DNA of 64,000 bases from Arthrinium phaeospermum (GCA_006503535.1 QYRS01000010.1:682001-746000), one strand, 5' to 3'; shown: positions 36,006-48,595, counted from the first letter of the stretch. Numbers and translations are program-made. The notes: generated from the sequence alone by a model not told the origin.

Positions 36006-36794
36006 TACGAAATCAGTGTCTTCTATTATTTGTGCATAGCTTGGTGTCACGATAGGCGTTCATTAGAACGGAGCGTTTCAGCCTCCTGGGCCAAAATACT
36101 ACGCATATCTTGTTTGCAGTTCCAGGCGCCACGAGTTATTTGTTGGTCACGAAGTCTGATTAGGTGTACACGAAACGCCCCGTTGAATATAACGAGCCTT
36201 TTCTCGAAATGGTTGCAAGGAGGTATCGAGTGTGTGTCCATGGAAAGAGCACATCCGCCCTTTCCTTTACTAGGATAGAGACCTACTACTATACCCTTGA
36301 CACTGACATTATGATGTTATTTGTAGCTAACTAGTTAAAGAAACCGATACGTACATAATAGCAGATGTAACTTATAAGGGTACTCCCTACAAAGGTATCG
36401 AATACATTCAATCCTTTAAATTGGTAATGTAATTTGAAAGTGACACAACGGTGAAGTGTTTCTATTAGTGTACGGGCGTACCTTGAAGTTGTCAAGCAGA
36501 AGTGACACTAACGTGCTAGGAAGGTGCTTCTGTATACTACGGCAGTTGCCTGTGCAGTCCCCACCCGGTAACAGTAGAGCGGCCAGGCAGCAGCAGCTCA
36601 TGTGACTCCGCGCACAAACTACTCGAAACTACCCCACTTCCGATAGGAACGCGGGTACTTGAGACGCGTGCTGTGAGGACTTATTCCCTTCCATCTCTCT
36701 GTATGGTCTACAATTGGCCAGGCAATCAATTGATTTGCATCGACCTTTCCTGTGGGTAATTGCAAGCCGCCATCCAGTTCCCACCTCCCCAAGG
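36006..36794. other. Intergenic, tandem genes
   Basis: 3' UTR of VPS54 and promoter of the GTPase gene. AT-rich around 36290-36430. No gene seen. Confidence 0.5.
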
Positions 36795-39700
36795 ATGGAC
36801 AACACCATATGCGTCAGCCCCGGGAAATGCTTAATTAGAGTGGTTTCTGTCAAGACTGAGCCCGCGGATGACCAAGAAGTGGATATGGACGCCCTTGATA
36901 TGGCCCCATCTCCCCCAAACCAAGAACACCAGAGAGAGGACTCTGATCCTTTCGATATGGCTTCAACACCGCTGAAGCAAGAAGACCGTGGCGTGGACAT
37001 GAGTTCACTCGATGCGGCTTCATCGCCTATGAAAGAGGAAGGTGATGCTCCCGGCAACGAGGACATTGTCAAACTCGAACAGCCAGAGCCCGCCGATCCC
37101 CAGCTCAGTTTGGATACCTCGAGCCTACAGAAGCTCGTCAAGACTGACGATGTTGACGCCCTCAAACACGGCGTCGACGTTGGCGTCCGGTTTCTCGACC
37201 AACTGGAAGCTAGTCTCAACGCCCACATCACCAGCGAGACAACTAGCTGGCTTCGGAATATCTCTACGCAGAAGGTTTGTCAAGTCAACATATCAATTTG
37301 CTGCCCTCGTCCCCCAAGTCTTTCGCCTTGAAGGTCGGACCTTCTGCTCCACCTTCAATCTCGGCTCAATCCCCGTTGCCACCGCCATCGTTGATATCCC
37401 CCATGACTGGCTGGCATTGCTAACACCCTTGTAGGAGCTTGCTCAACCTCGCAGAATTGTCGTGGGTGTTGTCGGCAACACTGGCGCTGGCAAATCATCT
37501 GTGATCAACGCTATCATGGACGAAGAGCGGTTGCTTCCCACAAACTGCTTACGCGCTTGCACCGCGTCGCCCACGGAGATCTCCTACAATTATTCCGACG
37601 ACCCTAGTGAGCTGTACAAAGCAGAAGTTGAGTTTATCACTCACGGGGAGTGGGAGAAAGAGCTCGAACAGCTCTACGCCGACCTGCTCGACTCGAATGG
37701 AGAAATCTCAAGAGAGGCATCAAACACAGATAGTGATGCTGGAGTAGCGTATGCCAAGCTCAAGGCCGTCTATCCATCAAAGACCCGGGAAATGCTTGCG
37801 CAGGCTACTGCGGAGCGTCTCGCTGCCGAACCGAATGTGCGCAACGTACTTTCTAGCACCAAGCACCTGAAGGCAACGACATCCAAGGACCTGTACCGTC
37901 AACTTCAACGCTACATCGATAGTAAGGAGAAGCTTACCGGTGACGAGCGGAAGAAGAACTTACCGATGGAGTTCTGGCCTCTCATCAAGGTGGTCCGAAT
38001 CAATACAAAGGCGAACGCACTTTCGACCGGTGCCGTGATTGTTGATTTGCCAGGTGTCCAGGATTCCAACGCCGCCCGAGCTGCTGTTGCTGACAATTAT
38101 ATGAAGCAATGTGGAGGTCTATGGATTGTCGCACCCATCACACGTGCTGTGGATGACAAGACAGCCAAGAACCTTCTTGGTGACTCGTTTCGTCGCCAGA
38201 TGAAATACGACGGCACGTTTTCTAACGTGACTTTCATCTGCTCGAAGACGGACGATCTACTCATCACAGAGGCTGCAGATAGCCTGAACCTGCAAAATCA
38301 GATTGATGAGACGATGTCCAAGGCTGATGACTTCAGGCGGAAGGTCAATGACCTCAAGGAACAGTTAGCAGACCTCAGAGAGCAAAGAGCGGCCTATGAT
38401 GACAGACTCGATGAAATTGAGGCATCATATGAGGAGTGGGAGGATCTTGGCAGTGCCCTATCAGAGGGGAAGACGGTATATGCACCGCTCCCGAAATCCA
38501 AGAAGCGGAAGCGCCATGGAAGGCAGTCAATTGCACCATCACCTACTGGCTCCGAGTCCGAATCTTCAAGCATACACGGAGAGTCTAGCGACAAAGAGAA
38601 TTCTTCTCACCAAGCTCGGACACCTCTGACGGAGGACCAAATTGAAGAGGCTATGACGGAATTGAAGTCGGAGAAGAAAGAGGTCCGCAATTCCAAGCGA
38701 AGTATTGACGGACAAACAAGCAACGTCCGCAAGATGATTACCCAGGCCGAGAGTGAACGCCAAGCGCTTCTTGCCGATGCCAAATCGACATGCATAAAAG
38801 GTCGCAATAATTACTCCAGAAAGGCCATTCAGTGGGATTTCGCCATGGGTATAAAAGAGCTCGACCAAGAGACTGCTGCCGAGAAGGATGATGCCAATTT
38901 CGACCCCGACCAGGACGCTCGAGACTATGGGGCAGTCGCTGCTGGCCTGCCGGTATTCTGTATCAGTAGTCGTGCGTTCCAGAAGCTGAGCGGCCGGTTG
39001 GAGAAAGACGATTTCGATGCTCATGGATTCACATCTCCCGAAGACACCGAGGTACGTAATGTCAAAACTAAAGTATTTGCTGTACTGTTTACGCCCAAGA
39101 ACAAAACTGACGCCCGCACAGGTGCCACAACTCCAAGCCCACGCAAAGAAGTTGACCGAATCGGGACGAATCGCGCACTACAAGGAATTCCTGAACAACC
39201 TCCTTCGGCTTATGTATTCCATGAACCTCTGGGTCACCAATGAGGGCACTTCGTCTCTGTCCACTTCGGAAAAGCGGAGTGAGGAAATTCATCTACGTAA
39301 GCTCCTAGGCGAGCTCAAGGAAGTGTTTGATTCATCGGTGCGAGGATCCGTCGAAGAGATGGAGGAATGCCTTAGAGAGCAGATCTTCAAATCATTCGAT
39401 TCGTCGATCCCGTCAGCTATTGAGAAGGCCGTGGATACAGCCAAGGGGTGGGGTGCCCACCGAAATATGGGTGGCCTGCTCTGGGCTACCTATAAAGCGA
39501 CTGTCCGGCGTGACGGCGTTTACTCTGGTGCTGCTGGGCCTCACGACTTCAACAGCGAGTTATTTGAGCCCATATCGCGGTCCCTGGCGAGCGGCTGGGA
39601 GCGAGCGTTCCAGCGACGACTTCCGCATATACTACGTGAACTGACCAAGAAGCTATCCAAGAAGCTCGAGGACTTCCATCAAGCCATGTTACAGCGAGCC

Positions 39701-40303
39701 CAGCAGAGCCAGTTGAGCGCACTCCTCAACATAGGACATCAGGTTGCCGCTGTCAACCAAACCTTGAAGGGGTGGCCAGCAAGTCTCCAAGCCCGAATCA
39801 CTGAGCTTCAGAGAGAGGCAAGTCGTGCATTCACGCCCGTGATTAGACAGGCGATGCTGGAGGCGTATAGGATCTGCGTTGAAGAGAACGGACCCGGGTC
39901 ATTCGCCCGTATGAAGACGGCGATGGAATCTCACGTTAGCACCAGCCGACACAGCATGTTCCATCAAGCTACTGAGACGGTCAAGGGAATGTTAGAGGAT
40001 ATGTGCAAGACGGTCAAGAAGGAGATCTTCAAGGACACGGATCCCGTCCTTAGCGAGCTGTCGAAGGACTACCTGGGGGCTATGCTCGGCCGTGATGTGG
40101 GAGAAGCCAAGCTTTCGAGTGCAGAGATCGATATGCGAGCAAAAGTTAAGGACGTTCTGTTGCGCAACGAAGCCATGTTTTCGACCGAAGATGAGGGCGC
40201 GACTGTCATAGCCGGCGACGGGGAAGTGAAGGCCGAGAATATGGAGGACGAGGACGACATGCTGCAAGCCCAGTTGCTTCAGGAACAGGAGTTGGCATCG
40301 TAA
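36795..40303 (+). CDS. Dynamin-like nuclear GTPase (SLIP-GC-like)
   Basis: Three exons, 36795-37274, 37435-39051 and 39122-40303, all in phase 0, give about 1092 residues. The N-terminal 160 residues are acidic with an imperfect repeat of the kind DxxDMAxSPxxQE. The GTPase domain has P-loop GNTGAGKSS at 174-182, DLPGVQDSN at 364 and the G4-type CSKTDD at 429-434. A long coiled-coil follows (about 460-500 and 560-620), interrupted by a basic run KSKKRKRHGR near residue 515 that resembles a nuclear localisation signal. The C-terminal helical part ends with an acidic tail (ENMEDEDDMLQ). Fungal proteins of this layout are annotated as nuclear GTPase SLIP-GC homologues, after the vertebrate B-cell protein; their fungal role is unknown to me. 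Confidence 0.88.
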
Positions 40304-41782
40304 AATGGCTATGACGAATCAAGGTGCTACTGGCTGGAAACGAGGTCGCAATTGGCAGCATATTCAGGCAGATAGTAGTGTGCGTGTGTGTATGTAGGCA
40401 TAGATAGCTATTGTGTGCAACGATGAATTGGCCAGTGCTGGCCAGAATCACTGTCCTGGATCTAGTCATCTTGTGTACCACTATGCTAGTTGAACCGTAA
40501 GATGGTTGCTTACGGTTGTCAGCACTACCAACTGTGGGAGCGCACGACATACACGTAGATACCTACATGAAGTAAGTAATAGCTTCAGTTACGTGCAACG
40601 CAACTGAAACCTTGAACGTTCGCTTTTTCTTACCTTTTCGTCCCTGGGTGCCACAACGGCCGCCGCAACCCGAAAACCTGGGGAATGGGGACATCTTGCA
40701 CAATGCACATGACAACGATAATGCCTGAGAAAACCTACTGCATATTACAATGCACGTGTACATGAAATACTCGTTCCGCAGCCGCCTATCTGTTGATGCA
40801 TGTCCCGCAATATACTGACCTACATACTGCCCTTCCCAGTTATCTTCTACAAAAGGCACGGGAGAAAGAAATAGCACTTGTCGATCTCGGCACTGTTTGT
40901 TCGTTTCCTAATATAAATCAAGACAGTCCAGCGTTTTTGCCATTTGCCGCGTTAACCGTACCCGTTCCCGCTTGTATCGTAGATCATTCAACGGTCGCGC
41001 CAAAGCTTATTGCGGCCTAGGTCCCAGCCAAGCCAAAAACCCGATCGCAAAAAAAGACGATCGGTTCACCAGCCGGAAGGGGCTTGAGAGAGAGGGGAAG
41101 CAGGGGATGGAAGAACAGAAGGCAGAAGGACCAAAGAAGAAGGAATACCCCATTGATCGTCGCTATGCACGTTTAATTCGACTGCGACGCAAATTGGCAA
41201 CCTCCAACCTCCACCGTTGTTGTCTGGGTTGATAGGTAGGAGCGATAAAGTCAATTCATGTCGTGCAATAAAAGGTTGAAGCAAATTGATGAATTACAGT
41301 AATTAATCAATTACGGTTGTGTACTATTGAACGCAAGTAGAGATACGGTTTGACCAATTATGGCCCGTCCTTCCGCGCCCGGCTTTTTGACTGCTGACGG
41401 ACGCTTTTCCGACCGAGCGAGATCTGACTTCTGACAGTCTTGTTTACTCATCGAGCTATCAACCAGTAGTATTGGTAAGTAATAGTAGTACCGCCAACAC
41501 TTTTGAAGCATGCAACCATGCAGACCTGCGCGCCGGTGTTATCTTCAGACCGCCTCGGCCTTCCTCTCGACTCAAGGGGGCAGTGAACGAACCAACGGCT
41601 TTGTTTTCCAGGGGCCAGGCAGGGGGGAGGACGCACGCATGCTTACCGTGGCTGCTGTCCAGCAACAGCACCACCACGCCAGCAGTTCGGCGACGTCGTG
41701 CCACCTGTCGTGAGCCCAGGATGACGGCGGGGCGATTGTCAGCAGCGAGTCAGCTTACCAACAGCAGACCGAGGGGCGGGCA
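40304..41782. other. Intergenic region, no gene supported
   Basis: 3' UTR of the GTPase gene followed by DNA without recognisable genes. The frames at 41472-41885 are low-complexity artefacts of compositionally skewed sequence. Confidence 0.5.
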
Positions 41783-41789
41783 TATAAAA
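41783..41789 (+). promoter_or_regulatory. TATA box (TATAAAA)
   Basis: A clear TATAAAA in GGGCATATAAAACGC, about 72 bases before an ATG (41861) and within a GC-rich context. It suggests a promoter, although the only downstream frame is short. Confidence 0.45.
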
Positions 41790-41860
41790 CGCTGTGGCGC
41801 TTTAGCGCATCCCGCGAAGGGGGAGGGGGTACATGCATTCGCTTCGAACAAACAAGCAAG

Positions 41861-42061
41861 ATGCCAGTTCATACATACACGTTGAGAGGTAAGCCAAGAA
41901 TGGTGTTTTTTGTGGTCTTCAGAACCTTTGTTGGTATTGAGAATTTTAAATCCAGCATCTCCAGCCGGCTAAGTAGGGGGTCTACAACCAGTCTGCCAGA
42001 TACGGTGAAATGCAGTTGGTGTCCCCCCAAAAGTCTATGTACAAGAATGGGTATCTTTTAA
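41861..42061 (+). CDS. Candidate small ORF downstream of a TATA box
   Basis: The ATG at 41861 opens a 66-residue frame (MPVHTYTLRG...) with a textbook donor GAG|GTAAGC directly after codon 9. Splicing to TCTGCCAG at about 42000 would keep the same frame and give about 29 residues; no other acceptor gives a longer product that I can see. No homology is apparent. It could be a peptide gene, a longer gene whose exons I miss, or a non-coding transcript. Confidence 0.25.
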   Translation: MPVHTYTLRGKPRMVFFVVFRTFVGIENFKSSISSRLSRGSTTSLPDTVKCSWCPPKSLCTRMGIF

Positions 42062-42595
42062 AAATGGTATAGCTAAGGAGCGACAAGAAATGGGTCAAAA
42101 ATGTGTGTGATAAGCGAGTAAGGTAGAAGAAGCAAGGGGAATGCGTCGAGCAAACCCGTTACTTTGGTGGAACTAGCCACCCTTGAAGCCCAAGAAAGGT
42201 ATGCCCCCAAAAGCAGGCATGTAATCCTCTGGGGGGCAGAACCGGGAAGGGGGGGTCGGATTGGACCGCGCGCCCCTTCTGAGCCATGGGTCTTTCCTCC
42301 CGTAAAAATGATGTCTATAAGGTGGGTATGGCAAGAAAGGACGGATAGCCTGGATGTGGGAAAAGAACTGGTCCCGTTATCCCCAAATGTCTATTTGTCG
42401 TTGGAAAAGAAACCCCAAGGGCGGCGGCCCCCTATGCGCAGAAGCGAATAATAGGTTAACGGCTCGGGTATCTTGGAAAATCCGGAAAAAAGCGTGGCAG
42501 CGTAGATATCGTCATGGTCTGGCGCTCAGCGCGACTACCTCGTGCTAGCAAGGTAGATTTTGGTTTTTTTCCTCTCTCTGTAAGTCGAAGTAGAC
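42062..42595. other. 3' flank of the DNase1-like gene
   Basis: Probably the 3' UTR of the minus-strand secreted-protein gene; CT-rich just beyond its stop. No gene seen. Confidence 0.45.
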
Positions 42596-43156
42596 TTAGA
42601 ACTGGCCGAGGACGAACTTGCGGGGGACCAGGTTGGTCTCGTCGCGCTTGGAGGGAGCTGCGCTACCGCCACCCAGGGTGGTGATCAGGTTGGTCTCCTT
42701 GGTGGACACGGTCTGGATGTCGTCGGGGTGGTAGTAGGCAGTGTTGCAGGGGAAGATGATGCAGCCGGAGACGGCGGTCTTGGTCTTGGCCTTGAGCTCG
42801 CTGACGGGGAAGATCTCCTTGACGCCGTCGATGTCGGTGGCATCGACAATGGCAGAGACATCAAAGTAAGTCAGGTCGTTCCAGCCCTGGAAGGCGACCT
42901 CTCCAAGCATACCGGGGTTGTTGGGGGAGCCCTCGGCGACGGAGAAGTAGTTGCCCTGCCAGCCCTGGGGCATGGTGACCATCTTCTCGCCGTTGCCGTC
43001 CACCTTGATGGTGTCAAGAGACGCGAAGCCGGGGTTGGCAGTGAAGACGACAGTCTTGGGGATGGAGTCCTGGTTCTGGAAAGTGATGGTGTTGGTTGCG
43101 CTGGCCAGGCTGGCAGCAGCAGCAACAAAAGCGGCAAGGTTGGCAGTGAAACGCAT
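42596..43156 (-). CDS. Secreted 'DNase1-like' fungal protein
   Basis: Intronless, 186 residues, starting with a signal peptide (MRFTANLAAFVAAAASLASA). The mature part has TITFQNQDSIPKTVVFTANPG, then GWQGNYFSVAEGSPNNPGMLGEV and LTYFDVSAIVDATD. Further on is SGCIIFPCNTAYYHPDDIQTV, with two cysteines that probably pair. This layout is that of the widespread ascomycete family labelled 'DNase1 protein' in databases; I see no nuclease motif and would not assume enzyme activity. Codons end overwhelmingly in C or G, as in highly expressed fungal genes, and a TATAAA lies about 141 bases upstream. Likely an abundant wall or extracellular protein. Confidence 0.9.
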   Translation of the reverse strand: MRFTANLAAFVAAAASLASATNTITFQNQDSIPKTVVFTANPGFASLDTIKVDGNGEKMVTMPQGWQGNYFSVAEGSPNNPGMLGEVAFQGWNDLTYFDVSAIVDATDIDGVKEIFPVSELKAKTKTAVSGCIIFPCNTAYYHPDDIQTVSTKETNLITTLGGGSAAPSKRDETNLVPRKFVLGQF

Positions 43157-45797
43157 CTTGGCTGTATGAAGTGAGAGTGTTTGACTGGTGGGTCAGGTAG
43201 GTGATATGCTAGATATCGAGTTGGTCTGATAAGACAGTCTGGTGTTTGAAGCAGTATACAAACAGTGATAGCCGAGTATATCGAGGCCGGGTGTACTTTA
43301 TAGTGATCAAAGGAGTGAACCACTAGGGAAAGAATGTGCTCAAAGCTGCCAAAGAGCTCGAAGGGTGGATGAGAGAATGTGAGTGAGTGATTGTGTTTGA
43401 GTTCGTAAATATTAAACGCCAACCTTGGTGGCGCGGGGAGCTGACGACTTTATACTCGAGTGGACGGGTGTGTCTGTCAGGCTAGCAACCGGCTGGCCCC
43501 CGACTACGGGCACCATGGCGGTTGAGGGAGGTGTGGATGGATGCTATACCGTAGAACCAGCAATCGAACACGCCCTACCAGGTACCCTGTGGGCCATCAG
43601 ACAGACCGAGTCTCCATCACACCAATACCGTAGCCCTTGATGGAGCAGGAATGCGTGGCTCGAAGTGCCAGACCACCCCGTAGTATCGGTCCGCTGCAGC
43701 AGGGGAAGACTAGTTCCGTTTCCTCGATTCAAGGCTGCTGCGGGCACTTTACAAGTTTACCCTAGCCTGGCAACTTTTGCTACTGCCGGAGCAGCGTTGC
43801 ATGCCCATGCCTGCAAGACCGGGCAGGCGGCGTCATCCCCCCGGCACCATAAGCACCGTCGTTCTGACCGTAGGCACCATAGTCTCGATGCTCCCACATC
43901 ACACACGCCCGAGGCACCGGGGCTATAAGTAATATCCGCCCTGTTGCGACCATGGAAGGCAGCCATTGGGGCCTCCGCGCGGCCCAGGTGTCAGGGCAGT
44001 TCGTATAAGAATCAGCACAGTCCAAGTTCAAATTCAATAAACAAAATGAGCGGATTCGTTGATGGGGCTGTACTATTCTGAACACGAGTCGAGTAGCGCA
44101 GCGTTTTCAGAAGACGCCAAGACCAAAGGAACATAGGGAGAAGGGTGGAAAGTGTTTTTTTTTCTTCTAGTTGCAGCTGCAAAGCCAGATAGCATGGCGG
44201 CTTTGAGCTCTCATTGGCCATATTGGGAAATGTGTGCTAAATTGGTTCCTGGCGTTCCTGGCGTTCCTTGCGTGGGTGTGCGTGCCGGGGTACCTGACAG
44301 CGCTCCATGTGGCGGACTAGGCCAACTAAACTGAAAACTCGAAAGCTTCGAGGGACGGACTCGGACAGAACCAACAGCCAATCGGAAGTCCAGGGCGAAC
44401 AGCTGAGGGTTGGCGGTAGCGCAGTTAGCTACCTTTTCTCTTTTCTCTATTTTGCTCATGTCCTTGGCGCGACACGTGTAAAGTGCCTCTTCCGCATCGA
44501 ACAGCATCGAACGATACAAGCCAATCTACGTGTTGAGCCGACCGACATCTGAATCTGCATCTTACCTGCATCGTCTCGTTAACATGACATGTGTGGCCAG
44601 AAAAGCCCAGCAATCATGCATGGCTGTAGTGACAAGTGATACTAAGGGGCGGCCTCCGGCTTCTGCTTTCCTCCCCCCTCTCTTACATGGCCCTGGCCCT
44701 GATTAGACGTGAGTACTGATGTGTAACATGCATCATAGCCTTCTTCCACCTGCAACATACAAGTATACCGCTCATAGGTGTGGTATGGAGTTGGCTGAGA
44801 CCCTCTGCGCGATCTCATCGGTCTCGCTGTGTGTGCACACCTGAAGTTTCCAAACAGGGCCTAAGCGCAGTCGCAATTTCTGCACGCCATCGGTCGGAAA
44901 AACCCCCGCGCGGCAATGGGTCCCCAACGTAAAAAATGGGCACACACGCAGATGCACTCACACACCCGGGTTTTTGTGCAGAGTTTTGCGGTCTAGAGCC
45001 TTTGCTAGAACATCCAAAACTGTGGTGTGAAGCCGAGGGCCTGGGACGGTGGGGGGAGGCTAGGGGAGGGGAGGCCTGTGGTTCAGCCGAATACAGTCCG
45101 CCCGCAAGCAGCCGGATCTGTCCCGTCCCTAACCCAGAACGAACCCCTGTTCATCCCACCCACTCTGCCAGGAACACATGCAGGCACAAAAACTTTGCGC
45201 TGCAAGGCACAAGCGACAAGTATCTCCCGAGTTGATTTTTTGCGAGCTAATTTCTTTTGGGAATGGAAACGTCCACCGTCGTGAGGCATATATCGCGCGA
45301 CGTTGCTGACGTGCGCGTCTCTTGGCGAGGCCCCTCGAATACCACGATGATTCCAAGGCCAAACGCCCGCTTTCCCCGCCACGGTTCCTTGGACAAGTCT
45401 GATTTCGTTTCTGGTGTCGTTGCTTGGCCAGCCAGCACGCCCCGAGAGCAAGAGGGCCACCCACTATGACGTCGAACCCTTTGCCATTCGTAGTACCTAG
45501 TATCCGGCGAAGACGTTTGAGGCTGCAAATTCTTCGCCGCTTCCGGCCGGCTATGTACTATCTCAAGAACCGCAAGCCTTGTCGGCATCTTTGCCCAAGG
45601 ATAGGATGGCATGTAGTAGCATAGCGTTGAATGGCCGCTTGGAAATGGGTGGTTCCGCTCGGTCGCATGTCTCGTCAATCGAGATTTCGGGTGAGAACGG
45701 CCGTGACTCATTGATATCTTTGCGGCAGTTTTCTCATTGGATCGATTAACATCTGGTCGCATCTGCCAGTCTCGTCTCGAAGGAAGTCAGGTCCACC
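43157..45797. other. Long upstream intergenic region
   Basis: Apart from the TATA box at 43297-43302, no gene is recognisable. A minus-strand frame of 171 codons at 45247-45762 has no motifs and unlikely composition. Near 44406-44430 the sequence GGCGGTAGCGCAGTTAGC resembles a tRNA A box, but no B box follows. Confidence 0.45.
43297..43302 (-). promoter_or_regulatory. TATA box of the DNase1-like gene
   Basis: On the minus strand the sequence reads CACTATAAAGTAC, a strong TATAAA 141 bases before the ATG at 43156. Position and codon bias both fit a strongly transcribed gene. Confidence 0.6.
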
Positions 45798-46245
45798 ATG
45801 CAGCAGCAACCTCCACCACACTGCACAATATTGACGTTCGCAAAGAAGCCCCGCGTCACAAGCGAGCAAGCAGATATAATGCGAGCGTATAGCGACTATC
45901 ACAAGCTCGAAACCACTCCCACATTGCGCAAATTGAGAGAACATGATGTTGCAGCAGGCCGATTGGAGCGGCTGAGCCTTGCCTGTCGAAACCCCTTCCA
46001 CAACGAAGACGGAGGAACTGGTGAGCGAGTATTGCGTTGAACTGCATCATGCATGACCAATATCATGTGTGGCCATCCCAACAGAAGTTACAAGCTTCAG
46101 CCCGACACCAAGCGGGAAGTGTGAAGGCACAAGCCATTCCCAACCCACGCCAGTCAGTCAATCCCACATGGTTGGCATATTGGGCCGCCCATCATCTCAG
46201 AAGCGTGCGACGGTGCCCAAGCAACTCCGGAGCTTCGGGCTCTGA
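45798..46245 (+). CDS. Candidate two-exon gene, product unknown
   Basis: The ATG at 45798 opens 74 codons of natural composition, for example TSEQADIMRAYSDYHKLE and LREHDVAAGRLERLSLACRN. The frame runs into a GTGAGC donor at 46021. An ACAG acceptor at 46081-46084 (64-base intron, phase 1) continues into 53 more open codons ending TGA at 46245, total about 127 residues. Joining two unrelated frames in phase over this length by chance is possible but not trivial. There are no recognised domains, signal peptide or membrane segment, and no TATA close by. I would treat it as a hypothesis. Confidence 0.33.
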
Positions 46246-48595
46246 AATGAGGGCCGCTATGAACGACTTGCACAACGTCTGGCATCTAGCATCTGGCACT
46301 GGCTCTGGCTCTGGCTCTGGCGTTGATTAGATAGACACCATCTCCAATGTGATGTGAGACCCGTTGGTGTCGCAATCCCAAAGCTCAGGCAACGGGTAGC
46401 AAACTTAGCACGACAGTCTAGTCGACCACCGTCCTTGACTTAGGCATAGTGAGACTGTCGAGAGGCCGTGGTTCTCGATGAGCAGAGTGCAATTCGGCAG
46501 GTTCTGGCGAGACCCAGGTGGTGTTCCAATCACCACAGTCATTCCGTGTTCTTGGAGCTAAATAGTAAAACGAAGGTCGCTCGCATCACAACAGGCATCA
46601 TCATGTAGGCAAGCGTACGAGATGGTCCGACGGGTCAATAAAAAAGGCAAATCGATCAAGACAGACAACAAACAGATCTTTGACTTTCACGGTTTTGAGG
46701 TTTCCCAGGAGAGGCAAAGGAATTCAAATGCGTCCAGACCAAAGATGGGCAGTCACCTAACCCACCTAATCTGCCAAATCAACCAATTCGTCGGCTGCTT
46801 CGGCAAGCGGCAAGCGCGGGCGTAACGTTTAATAGGAACCGCGAGGAAGGTTCAATTTGATACGACTGAAGAATTGGGGCATTATTGACAAACACATCTC
46901 GGCGCAGATCTCAAACGAGAATCGCAACTGTCAAGACATATGCTCAATCTGATCGCGTGCCGGCTTGTTAGCCAACCCAAGTTGTCAGCGATCGGTTCAG
47001 CACACTCGACTCAGGACTGAACAAATCGCATCGCCAAACATCTGGAAGGCTCCCGCTATCTGGTGTCTGGTCCCCGATGCGATGCCCTGCTGTGTGGCGC
47101 CCTAATGGTGGCTGGGTTCGCGGCTAAGTAAGACAATCCACGGGGCTTTTCCAGTCAGCTATGAGTCAAGCGCCTCATTACGACTACGACTTCTCAGCTC
47201 TTACGGAAGAGGATCGTTAAGATACATCTCCCTTTGGGTCATGGGGCATCCCAAAATAGAACTATCTCCTCTTTTGCCTCCAAGAAACCTCCGCACATGA
47301 TGCAGAACATCCGAGTCATTAGGTGGATGTCTGGAGAGCCAGATCGTAACTTGAGCGTTCGTTACCTGCCGTGGACGACAGTAACACGAGATGCGTTGCT
47401 ACGTAGGTAAGTATTGTGTGCTCGACATGAAGTGTCCCATCGACAATACAGTGCCATCGTCGCATTCTCGTCCAGAAAATCGGGCAACTGCAGCCCGCCA
47501 ACCTCCTCTTTCGCCCAAACGGTGCTCAATCAATATATCCGTCCAATCACACCCTGGCACTCATGATAGCTCACCAAGCCATATTAGGGCGCCCTATCAG
47601 CAACTCGTGTATGATTCGTTCGCTAACCAAATCCACACACACTCATTCAGAAACCTGCATCTCTCGTCACCTCGTATTTGCAGCCTGTGACTGTGTGTGG
47701 AAGGTGGAAGGTTCTATCACCGGCCTCGGCCAACGTAGCCTGCTAGGTACGCTGACTTCAGCATCGATAAGCGGCGAGTCTTCGGCGCTCACTGGGTCTC
47801 ATCCGAATTGGTTTACGATGGGCGCAGAGGTCGATCTGGTAACGAGATTGGCATAGGCAGGTATCGTGTTGCGCTCTCCCATGCTAAGTATAGACAGAGC
47901 ACTCGTGACTTATACCGTCTTTTCGCAAAGCTATTGATCTGATAGCGAGCAAGTGGGCCGATCGATGTATGGTTGTTACGAGGTAACGGACCACCATATC
48001 GTGCGAACCCATGGGGCGTTGGGCTGAAAAGGTGTGGGCGGACTTGCCGAATATGTAACCTGATGGCAATAGCTTGACAGGTTATACTCCACTGGCTTTC
48101 CCATCCGGGCAATGGCAGACCCCTCTGGGTAGCGTAAACACGGCAACGCCCACGTAGATCGTATAGCAGCGCCCCCCTTCCCCCCTCCTCCTCCCCCTCC
48201 ACCATGCGAGCCAGCCTCCCTTTAGCCGTATCGTTACCTCGAAAAGCCAGCCGGCGGATGGCGATGGGACAGTCATCGAGCACGCTCGCCATGTAAGGTT
48301 GCGTTGCAGGGGCAAAACAAAGCAGGAGGGCTCTCAGCCAGACCTGCAGTGCTTAAATACCACGGGATGGCCTCCGTTGCGTCACACTTTTGGATGCTCT
48401 CTACCTCTCATCCACCTATCTACTAATACCAATCACCTTCTCTGTGAGCCTCTGCTAGTCTTGTCGAGTTTTCGGCAGACATCACAATCGCTACTCGCTT
48501 TTCACACATACAAGCAATCGCGAAGACGTATCGCTGAGGGAAGACTTGGGATCACCACTTTCGCTATCAGCAAAACCACAAGAACTCGAGTCAAG
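46246..48595. other. Intergenic region and promoter of the wall-protein gene
   Basis: No gene supported. A short CTGGCT repeat lies at about 46303-46321. The TTAAATA at 48353-48359 may act as a TATA-like element about 240 bases before the wall-protein ATG, leaving a long, CT-rich 5' leader. A C-rich stretch sits at about 48170-48202. Confidence 0.45.

Noticed and set aside
42728..43174. 148-codon plus-strand frame opposite the DNase1-like gene
   Set aside because: Antisense artefact of strong codon bias.
44406..44430. tRNA A-box-like GGCGGTAGCGCAGTTAGC
   Set aside because: No B box within 100 bases downstream.
45247..45762. 171-codon minus-strand frame
   Set aside because: Composition unlike neighbouring genes, no motif, no splice partner.
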